A program made the position numbers and the translations under genes. Below, in pieces: positions 7,936 through 16,935 of a stretch of DNA of 64,000 nt (the first letter of the stretch is position 1; every line of letters starts with the position of its first letter). The DNA lies in assembly GCF_000299035.1 (NCBI RefSeq), contig NZ_JH921518.1, positions 594,439 through 658,438 on the forward strand. The letters run 5' to 3'. Source of the DNA: Bacillus bingmayongensis (lineage in GTDB: Bacteria; Bacillota; Bacilli; Bacillales; Bacillaceae_G). The notes under the pieces were generated by a model that had not been told where the DNA came from, searched no databases, and saw only the letters and a program-made list of their open reading frames with translations.

Positions 7936-9294
7936 TCATTTTGTAAACATTTTAAACACGCCAATTGCATTTAAAAATACAATCACTACCGTTACCGGAA
8001 TAATATAACGTAGTAAGAAAAACCATACGTTAAATAATGTTTTCCCTTTCGTTTCTGTAACTTCTAATTCCTTCATTAATAAATCTTTACTCATTTTATT
8101 CGGTACAAACAATGAAATCGCTAGTACTCCTAACGGCAGCAATACATTACTTACCGCAAAATCCACTAAGTCAAAAAATGTTTTTCCAAAGATTTTGACG
8201 TCACTCATAACTCCAAAAGATAAGGCTGACGGAATTCCAACCGCAAAAATGAGTAATCCAATAATAAATGATGCCGAAGGGCGTTTTTTCTCATTATCTT
8301 TCGCTACAGATGCCACAACAATTTCAAGCATCGAAATTGCGGAAGTTAACGTTGCAAAGAAGAATAAAATTAAAAACATAATAAAGAAAAATTGTCCGAA
8401 TGGTATTTTCGCAAATACAGCCGGAAGAACAATGAATAATAAACCAGGCCCTTCTGTTGGTTTAACCCCTAATGCGAAGATTGCCGGGAAAATGGCTAGT
8501 CCCGCAAGCACTGTAATAAAAACTGTTAAACTCACAATTGATGTTGCTGATTTTGCTAAATGCTCTTCTTTCTTTAAGTACGAGCTGTATGTCACCATTA
8601 CCGAAGCACCTACTGTTAGTGAAAAGAAAGATTGTCCCATTGCATATAAAATCGTATCGGCTGTTAGCTTTGAAAAATCCGGTTTTAAGAAAAACTCTAC
8701 ACCAGCCCAAGCACCGTCAAGCGTAAGAGCACGAATAATAATAGCAATAAACAAAATAAATAATAACGGCATCATATACTTACTTGCCTTTTCGATTCCT
8801 TTTTCTACACCTTTACTTACAACAAAAATCGTACAAAGCATAAAGATTAACTGAGCACCTACTGCGCTAGCAGGATTCGAAATTGTTTGTTCAAACAATT
8901 TTCCGTATTCAACTGCCCCACTCCAAAAGTTTCCTGTCACGCTATAATATAAATATAATAAAATCCATCCACCGACAACACTATAAAAGGATAATACACT
9001 AAAACAAGTGACAACTCCCATACGACCAATCCATGGATATAATTTACTATTTGGTACTAACAATTTATATGCCGTAACCGCTTCTTTTTGTGTACTACGA
9101 CCAATAACAAACTCCGCTAAAAGAAGAGGCATACCAATAAATAACGTTAATAATAGGAAGACTAGGAAAAATGCCCCTCCCCCTCCATTACCTGCAACGT
9201 ATGGAAACTTCCATATCGCTCCAAGTCCTACTGCGGCTCCGGCTGCTGCGAGTACAAAACCAATTTTCGACGTCCATTGCTGTGTTTCTTTCAT
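7936..9294 (-). CDS. NSS (SNF) family sodium-dependent transporter, predicted tryptophan importer
   Basis: A 452-residue neurotransmitter:sodium symporter homologue with 11-12 membrane segments. TM1 has the unwound sodium/substrate motif AAAGAAVGLGAIWKFPY followed by GNGGGGAFF, as in LeuT/MhsT. The ATG at 9294 (MKETQQWTSK) is chosen because GGAGAAG stands just upstream; the longer frame lacks a site. The gene is alone behind a T-box leader whose specifier reads UGG, so tryptophan is the likely cargo (inference). A GC-rich hairpin at 7916-7938 overlaps the stop codon and is followed by TTTTTAA on the minus strand, probably the terminator. Confidence 0.85.
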   Translation of the reverse strand: MKETQQWTSKIGFVLAAAGAAVGLGAIWKFPYVAGNGGGGAFFLVFLLLTLFIGMPLLLAEFVIGRSTQKEAVTAYKLLVPNSKLYPWIGRMGVVTCFSVLSFYSVVGGWILLYLYYSVTGNFWSGAVEYGKLFEQTISNPASAVGAQLIFMLCTIFVVSKGVEKGIEKASKYMMPLLFILFIAIIIRALTLDGAWAGVEFFLKPDFSKLTADTILYAMGQSFFSLTVGASVMVTYSSYLKKEEHLAKSATSIVSLTVFITVLAGLAIFPAIFALGVKPTEGPGLLFIVLPAVFAKIPFGQFFFIMFLILFFFATLTSAISMLEIVVASVAKDNEKKRPSASFIIGLLIFAVGIPSALSFGVMSDVKIFGKTFFDLVDFAVSNVLLPLGVLAISLFVPNKMSKDLLMKELEVTETKGKTLFNVWFFLLRYIIPVTVVIVFLNAIGVFKMFTK

Positions 9295-9377
9295 CGTAAC
9301 TTCTCCTTTTCTGAATATTTTTATTTTTCTCAATTATACACTTTCATTTCATACTCGCCCACCTCCTTTAGAAAATA

Positions 9378-9660
9378 AAAAAGTCCCCTACACGCTACTA
9401 TGCATGTAGAGGACGATATATGTAATAGAATACCGTGGTACCACCTCGATTGGATTAAAAAATCCCACTTGTTCAGGTACAGGAAAAATTCCGATACCCT
9501 ATCCTTGTAACGGCGGAACCCGGGTTGCCTACTAATCTGTTCAGCATACCTCTCGCAAGCCCATTCTGTATATTTTATCGTACCGGGCTCACACCTTACC
9601 CCAGCTCTCTGAACGCATCAAATATACGTACTCTTCTTGCTCATCGATTTCATCTATTGA
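9378..9660 (-). promoter_or_regulatory. T-box riboswitch with UGG (Trp) specifier
   Basis: The minus strand shows a full T-box leader. Stem I has the GAGTA S-turn, AGAGAGCTGGGG and GGTGTGA elements. The specifier loop reads AGAA-TGG-G (TGG at 9561-9563) directly before the CTTGC arm of the lower helix. The T-box sequence GGTGGTACCACGG is at 9433-9445, and the terminator (GTCCCCTACA / TGTAGAGGAC then TTTTTT) at 9381-9414. Aligning the loop with the ilv T-box in this window gives the same offset between specifier and helix, which supports UGG over overlapping ATG or AAT readings. Confidence 0.9.
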
Positions 9661-9671
9661 AGTTACTTGTG

Positions 9672-9700
9672 ATTATAGAGTAGATTATTATATTTGTAAA
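9672..9700 (-). promoter_or_regulatory. SigA promoter of the Trp T-box leader
   Basis: TTTACA (9695-9700) and TATAAT (9672-9677) on the minus strand with a 17-base spacer, just upstream of stem I. Confidence 0.8.
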
Positions 9701-9724
9701 GAAGAATTTAATTTATCCAGCTAT

Positions 9725-9806
9725 ATAAAGTGAAACTTCCATCAGTGAGATGTTCTTCATCCCCACTGATGAAAAACCCTCATCAATCGAGCTTTTGCGG
9801 GATAAA
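9725..9806. repeat. Short bcr1-like repeat, internally deleted
   Basis: ATAAA-GTGAAACTTCCATCAGTGAG starts the element and TTTTGCGGG-ATAAA ends it. The two ATAAA copies (9725-9729, 9802-9806) look like the target duplication seen for bcr1 elements (TTTAT on the other strand). The core is only about 72 bases, so the middle is missing relative to the copy at 51.7 kb. The remainder of 9701-9990 holds no gene I can support. Confidence 0.6.
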
Positions 9807-9990
9807 TCCATTTTAATTTCCCCATATATAAATCGCTGCTATGAAAACCAAAAGATCGCCTGTTCTCGTTTTCTCACTTTGTTTTTACTTAGCATGGGGC
9901 ACACTTCTACGCATGATCGGATACTCTCTTCCACCTAAAAAGAAAGGTTTATCTCGTTTTTTTATTTATATTTTCAGCAATACGTGTATT

Positions 9991-10614
9991 CTATTCTACA
10001 CATAGCCTTTCATCTAACTCTTGTAAAAACCTTTCCCTTTTCTGCTGATTTTGAATATATTCAAGCTTCAACACTTCTTGTAATAAAATATTCTGTCTTC
10101 TTTTTTCTAGAGACAATTTCTTCACTTTCATTCTCACTTCATATAAAAAATCAAGGTAATCTTCATACACCTCATCGTATTTCGCCGCAATATCATCCCG
10201 AATTTTTTTCGCAAGTTTTGGACTTGCACCTCCAGTAGAAACGGCAACATTGAGCCTCCCTCGATGAATAGCTGCCGGAAAATGAACATTTCCGCTTTCG
10301 GGGTTAGTAATTACATTAACAAGCTGGTTTACTGCCGCATCTTGTGCAATATGTTCATTTAATATTGCATCACTTGTAGCTGCTACTACTAAAAACGCGC
10401 CTTCTAGATCACCTTTTTCATAGTCTTTTTGAAACCAACGAATATGTCTCGATTCTACAAGTTTTACTAAGCTCGCATCTAATGCACGACTCACTACAAT
10501 TACATTTGCCCCTGCTTTTAGTAAAGGAGCGATTTTAAATGATGCCACTTTTCCACCACCAATGACAACAACACGTTTTTTTTCAATTCGTACTGTAAGT
10601 GGATACACACTCAT
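9991..10614 (-). CDS. sirC: Precorrin-2 dehydrogenase (SirC/YlnF-like)
   Basis: A 207-residue NAD-dependent enzyme that oxidises precorrin-2 to sirohydrochlorin in siroheme synthesis. The N-terminus has the Rossmann motif VVIGGGKVASFK (about residues 16-27). The middle has the conserved NVHFPAAIHRGRLNVAVSTGG block of the Met8/CysG N-terminal family. It lacks a methyltransferase domain, so it is the stand-alone Gram-positive form. It overlaps the sirB 3' end by about 30 bases and is the last gene of the sulfate-assimilation/siroheme cluster. Confidence 0.88.
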   Translation of the reverse strand: MSVYPLTVRIEKKRVVVIGGGKVASFKIAPLLKAGANVIVVSRALDASLVKLVESRHIRWFQKDYEKGDLEGAFLVVAATSDAILNEHIAQDAAVNQLVNVITNPESGNVHFPAAIHRGRLNVAVSTGGASPKLAKKIRDDIAAKYDEVYEDYLDFLYEVRMKVKKLSLEKRRQNILLQEVLKLEYIQNQQKRERFLQELDERLCVE

Positions 10615-11335
10615 CTCCCCTTAATATTTCTTCCGTTCTCTGAATTAGCATCTCTTGAAACATACGATTTTTCCCTAAATAAGGACTTACATATATATTT
10701 GTAGAATGGTATCCACGCACTTCCTTCTCAATATGTTTCATTAATAGACCCGTAAATAATAAATAAGGTAGAATGACAACATTCTCCTCATTTCGTTCTA
10801 CAATTTCTTTTAATTCCCCCTCAAATCGAGGCTCTGCTGCGGCTAAATAACATACTTCTACCTTTCTAACTTTCTCCTCTTTTTCAAACAGAGAAGCAAT
10901 ACGCTTCATATCTTGTAACGTCTCAGGATCACTACTCCCCCTTGCAACTAGCAATAAAGTCACTTCACTTTCATACTCTTTAATGCCACTTCCCTCATAC
11001 GTAGCCGATACAAGTGATTCCGAAACACCAAACGGATTTCCGTAAGTAATTGCAATGTAAGGAAATTTATTTTGCATTTTTTTTAATTCATTTGGGATAT
11101 CTTCTTTCACATGCCCTGCTGCTAATAAAAAGACAGGAACAACGACAATTTCTGTTGCTCCTCTTCTTACGCAATTAACAAATCCTTCTGAAATAACAGG
11201 CTGTGCTAACTCTAAAAAACACAGTTCTTGAATAGGAGCTGATACACGGTTCATACAAGAAGAAACAAAACCTATCGCTTCTTCTTTTGCCTCTTTCAGC
11301 CTACTTCCATGACATATATATAACACAGCTTTCAT
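10583..11335 (-). CDS. sirB: Sirohydrochlorin ferrochelatase (SirB/CbiX-like)
   Basis: A 250-residue class II chelatase with two CbiX-type repeats. The N-terminal copy begins with the metal/substrate motif YICHGSR; the second begins near residue 130 with LLLVARGSSDPE. It inserts Fe2+ into sirohydrochlorin to give siroheme for the sulfite reductase encoded upstream. The stop of sumT lies one base before this ATG region and the 3' end overlaps sirC, so sumT-sirB-sirC are tightly coupled. Confidence 0.88.
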   Translation of the reverse strand: MKAVLYICHGSRLKEAKEEAIGFVSSCMNRVSAPIQELCFLELAQPVISEGFVNCVRRGATEIVVVPVFLLAAGHVKEDIPNELKKMQNKFPYIAITYGNPFGVSESLVSATYEGSGIKEYESEVTLLLVARGSSDPETLQDMKRIASLFEKEEKVRKVEVCYLAAAEPRFEGELKEIVERNEENVVILPYLLFTGLLMKHIEKEVRGYHSTNIYVSPYLGKNRMFQEMLIQRTEEILRGDECVSTYSTN

Positions 11336-11336
11336 T

Positions 11337-12116
11337 TTATAGCGCTCCGCTTACTGGATACGTAATGTCAGCTTGTTGTTCAAACCAATGGATTTTTTCA
11401 CGAAAACGAACAACTTCCCCGATTACAATCATACTCGGATTTTGGATCTGCGCTTTTTCAGCAATCGTTACAATTGTCCCTAGCGTTCCTGTAATGGTTC
11501 GCTGAGATGATGTAGTTCCCCATTCTACAATAGCAACTGGCGTATCTTCCCCTTTTCCATGTTTCAAAAGCTGTTCACATATATAAGGAAGATTACTTAC
11601 TCCCATATAAACAGCAAGCGTGTCGACACCTTTCGCTAAGTTTTCCCACTTCACTTCTTCTTCAGCACCATCTTTTCGGTGCCCTGTCACAACAGCAAAA
11701 CTTGCGCTCGCATCTCGGTGTGTTACAGGAATACCCGCATATGCCGAAGCAGCTATCCCTGCTGTAATGCCAGGCACAATTTCAAACGGAATACCATGCT
11801 TCGCTAACGCTTCTGCTTCTTCACCACCTCTTCCGAATACAAATGGATCCCCGCCTTTTAATCGCGTTACGATTTTTCCTTTCTTTGCATATTTAACAAG
11901 AAAGGCGTGAATGGTTTCTTGTTTCATCGTATGATAGTTTGGCAATTTCCCACAATATATTAAGTCAGCATCTGGCTTTGCATAAGAAAGTAATTCTTTA
12001 TTTACAAGTCGATCATATAAAATAACATCCGCCCGCTCGATACACTTTACTCCTTTTACAGAAATTAAATCTGGATCTCCCGGTCCTGCCCCAACAATAT
12101 ACACCTTTCCCATCAT
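11337..12116 (-). CDS. sumT: Uroporphyrinogen-III C-methyltransferase (SUMT)
   Basis: A 259-residue SAM-dependent methyltransferase that converts uroporphyrinogen III to precorrin-2. Visible motifs are VYIVGAGPGDPDLISVKG at the N-terminus, YCGK, RLKGGDPFVFGRGGEE and PGITAGIAASAYAGIPVTHR, all diagnostic for CobA/SumT. Two adjacent ATGs follow GGAGAG; the second has better spacing. A bcr1-like repeat lies in the 218-base gap between this gene and the preceding DUF3906 gene. Confidence 0.93.
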   Translation of the reverse strand: MMGKVYIVGAGPGDPDLISVKGVKCIERADVILYDRLVNKELLSYAKPDADLIYCGKLPNYHTMKQETIHAFLVKYAKKGKIVTRLKGGDPFVFGRGGEEAEALAKHGIPFEIVPGITAGIAASAYAGIPVTHRDASASFAVVTGHRKDGAEEEVKWENLAKGVDTLAVYMGVSNLPYICEQLLKHGKGEDTPVAIVEWGTTSSQRTITGTLGTIVTIAEKAQIQNPSMIVIGEVVRFREKIHWFEQQADITYPVSGAL

Positions 12117-12133
12117 CTCTCCTCATTTCTACT

Positions 12134-12312
12134 ATAAAGTGAAACTTCCATCAGTGAAAAGTTTCATCCCCCACTGATGGCTAGCCCTACAAATCGGGCA
12201 CTAACGGGCAGTTAGCTTCTTTGATTTCCTAAAACCTTAAATTGAGGTTATTACTGCCCGTTAGTGCGGGGTAAAGTGAAACTTCCATTCCTATTACGAA
12301 TGGAAGTTTCTA
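12134..12312. repeat. bcr1-like repeat with adjoining perfect inverted repeat
   Basis: The element runs from ATAAA-GTGAAACTTCCATCAGTG (12134) to GTGCGGG-GTAAA (12275), with the internal GGGCAGTTA...TACTGCCCGTTA pair shared with the 51.7 kb copy. The unique core is about 132 bases. Right after it, GAAACTTCCATTC / GAATGGAAGTTTC (about 12278-12312) forms a perfect hairpin built from the repeat terminus. The whole sits inside the sulfate/siroheme operon and could dampen readthrough. Confidence 0.65.
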
Positions 12313-12334
12313 TTCAAATCAGTGTCATTTTGTA

Positions 12335-12547
12335 TTACAACGTTTCCTGCTCATGAATGACAAATGCTGCACCTTTTCGAATCTTCTTTTTTTCATATAG
12401 AGAGATTTCCTTCACTTCTGGCAGCGGTAAAAAATACTTCTCTAATTCTACCTCAACAAGTCTAAATGCCTGTTCCTCACTTTGTGCAACAACTACTACA
12501 GGAACAACATCATTTGCCAATACTGCTTCAAAACGATACAAATCCAT
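12335..12547 (-). CDS. DUF3906 family small protein
   Basis: A 70-residue soluble protein (MDLYRFEAVLANDVVPVVVVAQSEE...) matching the DUF3906 family of Bacillus. No catalytic motif is visible and no function is known to me. It follows the sulfite reductase gene by about 11 bases and is probably cotranscribed with it, so a role linked to sulfite reduction or redox sensing is possible but unproven. Confidence 0.7.
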   Translation of the reverse strand: MDLYRFEAVLANDVVPVVVVAQSEEQAFRLVEVELEKYFLPLPEVKEISLYEKKKIRKGAAFVIHEQETL

Positions 12548-12558
12548 ATTGCTCCCTC

Positions 12559-14181
12559 CTAAGATGCAATCACTTCTTCTAAAATATGATTCAATGCTGC
12601 TTGTAAATCTTCTACTCCAACGCGTTCTACAAACTCATAAAATGTTTCAGCTGGCAGTTTCTGCTCTTTAAAGTATGTTAAAAACGATACAAGAACATTC
12701 GGAAGATCTTCTCCATCAATTTTCCCTTTTAATTTTTGGTTATAGACACCACCATCTAATAACGTACCACCTACATAAATTTCAAACGCTTCAACAATTC
12801 CTTTTTCTTTCGTTTTTAATTTCACTCCTTGCAAACCAATGTCCGCAATTTGTCTTTGTCCACATGAATTTGGACATCCTACCATATGAATGCGAACGGG
12901 AACATCTAGAACAAGCTGTGTATCTAAATAATCTGCAATATTACGTAGCCTTTCTTTTGTTTCTACTAATGCAAGGTTACAATACTCAATACCTGTGCAT
13001 GATACTGCATATCCTATAAAAGATTTTGGACTTGCAGAAATAGTTTCAAATAAAGGCTCTTTTAACAGCCCTTCTATATTTTCTTCCGGAACATTCGGAA
13101 TAATGAAGTTTTGTGAGTTACATGTGCGAATTTCACCATTCCCATACTGTTTCGCAATTCTAGCAATTTCAAAGAACTCTTCAGAGTGTAAACGCCCAAC
13201 CGGTACATTAAAGCCCACATATGATAAATCACCTTGTTTTTGCTTATGAACACCGTAGAAATAACCCGCATTCCATCCTTTCAAAGCATCCTTTCCTTTA
13301 TCATGTAAAGGCTCTGTATATTCTAATAATTTTTCTTTAAATTTTTCCGCACCCCAATCGGCAACTAAAAATTTCAAACGTGCTAAATGTCGCTTTTCAC
13401 GATATCCGAAATCACGGAAAACTGTAGCTATTGCAATTGCTACCGACTTCACTTGCTCAGGAAGAATAAATAAATCTAACTCCTGCGCTAAATACGGACG
13501 GGCAGATAATCCACCGCCTACTCGCAGATGAAATCCTTCCACGGTTTTTCCATCAATCTCTTTTGTAGCCGGAGTAAAGGCAGCACAGTTAATTTCAGCA
13601 TTTGCTGCATTATATACGTTTGTGCTAATTGACATTTTAAACTTTCGAGGCAAATTCGAAAATTCGTCATTATGTTGGAAGAACTCATATACCTCTTTTA
13701 CAATTGGTGCTGTATCAAATAATTCATCACCATCAATACCAGCGAGAGGGTTCCCAATAATATTTCTTGTAATATCACCACAAGCTCCGGCTGTTGATAA
13801 TCCTACTTTTTCTAAGCGGTTAAAAATATCTGGTATTTGACCAATTTCAAGCCAATGGAATTGAATCGCCTGTCTTGTAGTAATATCAAGAACATCACGA
13901 CCATAATCTTCCGCAATCGAAGCCAATACCTCCACTTGTTCATTCGTTAAAATACCAGAAGGAATATTAACGCGCATCATAAAATACCCTGCTTCTTTTG
14001 GGCGCTGTAAATATAACCCCGCCCATTTAAAGGAATCCCACTCTTCTTTCGGAATAGAATCAAATCCATTTTCAGCATAATACGGAATCGCTTTAAAGAT
14101 TTCCAATCCATCTTTTTCTAATTTCTTCTTCTCTGTAGCATTTAACTTTTCATTGTTTGCCCACACTTTTTCATAACTCAT
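12559..14181 (-). CDS. Siroheme/4Fe-4S nitrite/sulfite reductase, probable ferredoxin-type sulfite reductase
   Basis: A 540-residue hemoprotein of the NirA/Sir family with the usual internal duplication. The cluster and siroheme ligands are in AVSCTGIEYCNLAL and, about 40 residues later, HMVGCPNSCGQRQ (C-x5-C ... C-x3-C). Substrate-side arginine and lysine patches (DITTRQAIQFHW; HLRVGGGLSARP) are present. Flanked by cysC/sat/cysH and siroheme genes, it most likely reduces sulfite to sulfide rather than nitrite. It starts ATG after GGGGGAAT. No flavoprotein subunit (CysJ) is nearby, suggesting a ferredoxin or flavodoxin donor. Confidence 0.88.
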   Translation of the reverse strand: MSYEKVWANNEKLNATEKKKLEKDGLEIFKAIPYYAENGFDSIPKEEWDSFKWAGLYLQRPKEAGYFMMRVNIPSGILTNEQVEVLASIAEDYGRDVLDITTRQAIQFHWLEIGQIPDIFNRLEKVGLSTAGACGDITRNIIGNPLAGIDGDELFDTAPIVKEVYEFFQHNDEFSNLPRKFKMSISTNVYNAANAEINCAAFTPATKEIDGKTVEGFHLRVGGGLSARPYLAQELDLFILPEQVKSVAIAIATVFRDFGYREKRHLARLKFLVADWGAEKFKEKLLEYTEPLHDKGKDALKGWNAGYFYGVHKQKQGDLSYVGFNVPVGRLHSEEFFEIARIAKQYGNGEIRTCNSQNFIIPNVPEENIEGLLKEPLFETISASPKSFIGYAVSCTGIEYCNLALVETKERLRNIADYLDTQLVLDVPVRIHMVGCPNSCGQRQIADIGLQGVKLKTKEKGIVEAFEIYVGGTLLDGGVYNQKLKGKIDGEDLPNVLVSFLTYFKEQKLPAETFYEFVERVGVEDLQAALNHILEEVIAS

Positions 14182-14192
14182 TTTTATTCCCC

Positions 14193-14786
14193 CTATATAA
14201 AGCTACGCTCTTGTAAGTAACCGATAATTTGTTCTGCACATTGTTCGATTGAATAAATATGTGTTTCTACCACTGCTTCTGCCTCTACAGGTTTTTCATA
14301 TGGCGAATCAATACCGGTAAATTGCTTAATATCGCCTTGTCTCGCTTTTTTATAAAGTCCTTTTGGATCACGTTTCTCACATTCTTCTATTGGACACTTT
14401 ACAAACACTTCGATAAATTCATTTTTTTCGAGAATATCTCTTACTTGTTGGCGATCCACTCGAAATGGAGAAATAAATGCTGTTAGTACAATTGTCCCTT
14501 GATCTACAAATAACTTCGCCACTTCACCAATCCGGCGAATATTTTCTGTCCGATCACTTTCGGAAAATCCTAAATCTTTATTTAAACCATGACGAATATT
14601 ATCGCCATCTAGTACATAATTCCCAATATTTTTTTCGAACAATTTTCGGGCAACCGCATTTGCTACTGTTGATTTTCCAGAAGCTGATAATCCTGTGAAC
14701 CAAAGTACAAAACTGTGGTGACCACTTTTCTTTCGTCTTTCCTCTTTTGAAACAGATGCTGTATGCCAAGTTATATTTACGTCCAT
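14193..14786 (-). CDS. cysC: Adenylylsulfate kinase
   Basis: A 197-residue APS kinase that phosphorylates APS to PAPS. The P-loop is GLSASGKST (about residues 32-40), followed by the [26 protein letters not shown] substrate block and the [22 protein letters not shown] lid, all typical. It lies 12 bases after sat and 11 bases before the sulfite reductase gene on the same strand. AAGGAGAG precedes the ATG. Confidence 0.94.
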   Translation of the reverse strand: MDVNITWHTASVSKEERRKKSGHHSFVLWFTGLSASGKSTVANAVARKLFEKNIGNYVLDGDNIRHGLNKDLGFSESDRTENIRRIGEVAKLFVDQGTIVLTAFISPFRVDRQQVRDILEKNEFIEVFVKCPIEECEKRDPKGLYKKARQGDIKQFTGIDSPYEKPVEAEAVVETHIYSIEQCAEQIIGYLQERSFI

Positions 14787-14798
14787 CCTACTCTCTCC

Positions 14799-15935
14799 TT
14801 ATTTTGTAACGACTTCTTTTTGTAAACCACGAATTAATATTTCTACAACTTCTTTACGGCTAAATTCACTTGGTGGAATTTCTCCATTTCGCAACATTTC
14901 TCTTACTTTCGTCCCTGATAAAATAACATGCTCTTCTTTACCATGCGGACATGTTTTCGTAGAAGCCATCGCTTCACATTTTGTACAGTAAAAACTATGC
15001 TCAAAGAAGAGTGGTGTAATCCCTAACTCTTCTACTGTAAAATTCGTAAAAATCTCTTGTGCTTCGTACGTACCGTAATAATTACCTACCCCAGCATGAT
15101 CACGTCCCACGATGAAGTGTGTACAGCCAAAGTTTTTTCTAACCAGCGCGTGAAATATCGCTTCACGTGGCCCCGCATAACGCATTGCTGCTGGAAAAAC
15201 ACTTAAAAAGACACGATCACTTGGATAATAATTTTTCAAAAGCACTTCATAACTTTCCATACGTACATCAGCCGGAATATCATCTGATTTCGTTTCACCA
15301 ACGAGCGGATTTAAAAATAAGCCATCTACAATTTCCAGTGCAGACTTTTGAATATATTCATGCGCACGATGAACAGGATTTCTCGTTTGAAACCCCACCA
15401 CTGTTTTCCAGCCACGTTTCGCAAATTCGGCACGTGTTTCACTTGGATCTAAATGATAAGAATCAAACTTATCATTTTCAAAACGCTTCACAAGCGTAAT
15501 TGTTCCCCCAACATAAATATTTGGCCTGTCATATAACTTTTTCACACCTGGATGGACAGTATCAGCCGTTTTATAAACAAGCAATGCTTCCTTTTCCTTA
15601 TCCGGTGTAAAAATATCTTCTATTTGAATAACACCATACGTGATTCCTTCTTTGACAAGACGAACCTCTTCACCAATTTGAAGTTGTTCTGCCTGCTCCT
15701 CGGTTATTGGTAGTGTAATAGGTATACTCCATACATCACCGCTTACTAAACGCATTTTTTCTATAACAGATTGATAATCTTTCTCCTTTAAAAAGCCAGT
15801 AAGTGGGCTATAACCACCTGTTGCAAGAAGCTCTAAGTCACTTAAAGAAATTTTGTCCAATTCAATTTCTTTTGCAATACCTTTTGTTTCACATGTTTCA
15901 TCAACACGATTTACTAATTCATTTGTTTCATTCAT
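14799..15935 (-). CDS. sat: Sulfate adenylyltransferase
   Basis: About 378 residues of the dissimilatory/Bacillus-type monomeric ATP sulfurylase that makes APS from sulfate and ATP. The family motifs are [15 protein letters not shown] (HxxH), [12 protein letters not shown] and the C-terminal zinc-like cysteine set [15 protein letters not shown]. The ATG at 15935 ([10 protein letters not shown]) is favoured because a GAGG lies about 11 bases upstream, whereas the GTG seven codons earlier has no site. It follows cysH by about 45 bases. Confidence 0.92.
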   Translation of the reverse strand: MNETNELVNRVDETCETKGIAKEIELDKISLSDLELLATGGYSPLTGFLKEKDYQSVIEKMRLVSGDVWSIPITLPITEEQAEQLQIGEEVRLVKEGITYGVIQIEDIFTPDKEKEALLVYKTADTVHPGVKKLYDRPNIYVGGTITLVKRFENDKFDSYHLDPSETRAEFAKRGWKTVVGFQTRNPVHRAHEYIQKSALEIVDGLFLNPLVGETKSDDIPADVRMESYEVLLKNYYPSDRVFLSVFPAAMRYAGPREAIFHALVRKNFGCTHFIVGRDHAGVGNYYGTYEAQEIFTNFTVEELGITPLFFEHSFYCTKCEAMASTKTCPHGKEEHVILSGTKVREMLRNGEIPPSEFSRKEVVEILIRGLQKEVVTK

Positions 15936-15980
15936 CTTCCTGTACGCCTCTTTCACATATATTTAAAATCAATCATGACC

Positions 15981-16685
15981 TTATTGATAATGAAGGCCAC
16001 ATTCCGTTTTCATCTTTCCAGCCCATCGTCCGTCTCTTGAATCTCCACCTTCTCCCACAGGCAACGTACATTTTTCACACCCTATACTTGGGTAACCGAC
16101 GTCGTGCAATGGATTGTAAGGTAAACCATGCTTATATACGTAACGCCATACTTCCTTCCACGTCCAATGAATAAGTGGACAAATTTTAATAGATTTGAAG
16201 CGATGGTCTTGATTGATAAACCTTGTATGTTTCCGCGTTTCAGATTGTTCCCTTCTTAGCCCTGATATCCACGCTTTTCCATTCAATAAAGATTCTTCAA
16301 GCGGTAAAATTTTTCTTAATTTACAACAGAGGTTTGGATTATGCTCCCACAGCTTATCGCCATGCTTTTTTGCTTGCTCTTCAAGCGTAAGCGATGGTTG
16401 CTTTTCAATAATTTCGAGATCCGGAAACCTTTCGCGCACTCGTTTAATTAAATCGTATGTTTCTTGAAAATGAACGTTTGTATCTAAAAATACAACTTTC
16501 GCAGATGGATTTACTTGGTTTATAAGATGTAACAAAACCATTCCCTCTACACCAAAGCTACATGCATATACAATTTCACTCTCATAATGTTTATAGGCCC
16601 ACTCTAATACTTGTAACGCTCCTTTTGTTTCATCTTCCTCAGAAAAAGAAACGAAATCCTCTTTCCACATTTCATACGTCAGCAT
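15981..16685 (-). CDS. cysH: Phosphoadenylyl/adenylyl-sulfate reductase
   Basis: A 234-residue PAPS/APS reductase. The N-terminal half is the adenine-nucleotide alpha-hydrolase fold ([15 protein letters not shown]). Cysteines CC (LCCKLRK) and CEKC (IGCEKCTLP) mark the 4Fe-4S form, which can use APS as well as PAPS, and the C-terminal KTECGLHYQ carries the catalytic Cys. The ATG at 16685 ([10 protein letters not shown]) follows AGGGGGAAAAAC; the ORF reading seven codons longer has no site. It heads the assimilation genes after a hairpin that separates it from the DUF2292 gene. Confidence 0.93.
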   Translation of the reverse strand: MLTYEMWKEDFVSFSEEDETKGALQVLEWAYKHYESEIVYACSFGVEGMVLLHLINQVNPSAKVVFLDTNVHFQETYDLIKRVRERFPDLEIIEKQPSLTLEEQAKKHGDKLWEHNPNLCCKLRKILPLEESLLNGKAWISGLRREQSETRKHTRFINQDHRFKSIKICPLIHWTWKEVWRYVYKHGLPYNPLHDVGYPSIGCEKCTLPVGEGGDSRDGRWAGKMKTECGLHYQ

Positions 16686-16711
16686 GTTTTTCCCCCTGTA
16701 ACGCAAAAAGA

Positions 16712-16743
16712 CGGTTTTAATCTAATAAAATAGATTAAAACCG
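16712..16743 (-). terminator. Strong hairpin between the DUF2292 gene and cysH
   Basis: CGGTTTTAATCTA / TAGATTAAAACCG is a perfect 13-base stem followed on the minus strand by TCTTTTTGCG. It looks like a second intrinsic terminator inside the S-box transcript, or an attenuator that lowers cysH relative to the upstream small gene. Confidence 0.7.
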
Positions 16744-16769
16744 CCTCTAGTTTTTCTAGTCAGCGCTTT

Positions 16770-16913
16770 TTACTTTAAGCGTACTTTTTCACTTTTCTCA
16801 AGCTGAATCACTTTTCCATCTTGCACAACAATTGTAATAGAACCATATTTCATATCCGCAAGCATCGTTTGAATTTTCTCAGCTACTTCGTCAAAATGTC
16901 CACGCACTCCCAC
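16770..16913 (-). CDS. YezD-like DUF2292 small protein
   Basis: A 47-residue protein, GTG start after GGGGGG, reading MGVRGHFDEVAEKIQT and ending KSEKVRLK. The pattern YGSITIVVQDGKVIQLEKSEKVR is the DUF2292/YezD signature. Family members occur next to sulfur-metabolism genes under S-box or CymR control, as here. The molecular role is not known. It lies between the SAM riboswitch and a second hairpin before cysH. Confidence 0.8.
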   Translation of the reverse strand: MGVRGHFDEVAEKIQTMLADMKYGSITIVVQDGKVIQLEKSEKVRLK

Positions 16914-16935
16914 GAACAGCCCCCCTTTTTATTCA

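Noticed and set aside
8195-8854. Long plus-strand frame of 219 codons opposite the NSS transporter
   Set aside because: Antisense shadow of a clearly coding membrane protein; composition reflects the reverse complement of hydrophobic codons.
9841-10002. Plus-strand 53-codon frame (MKTKRSPVLVFSLCFYLAWG...) resembling a small membrane protein
   Set aside because: No ribosome binding site before the ATG and it overlaps the sirC 3' end; possibly a decayed remnant, not supported as a gene.
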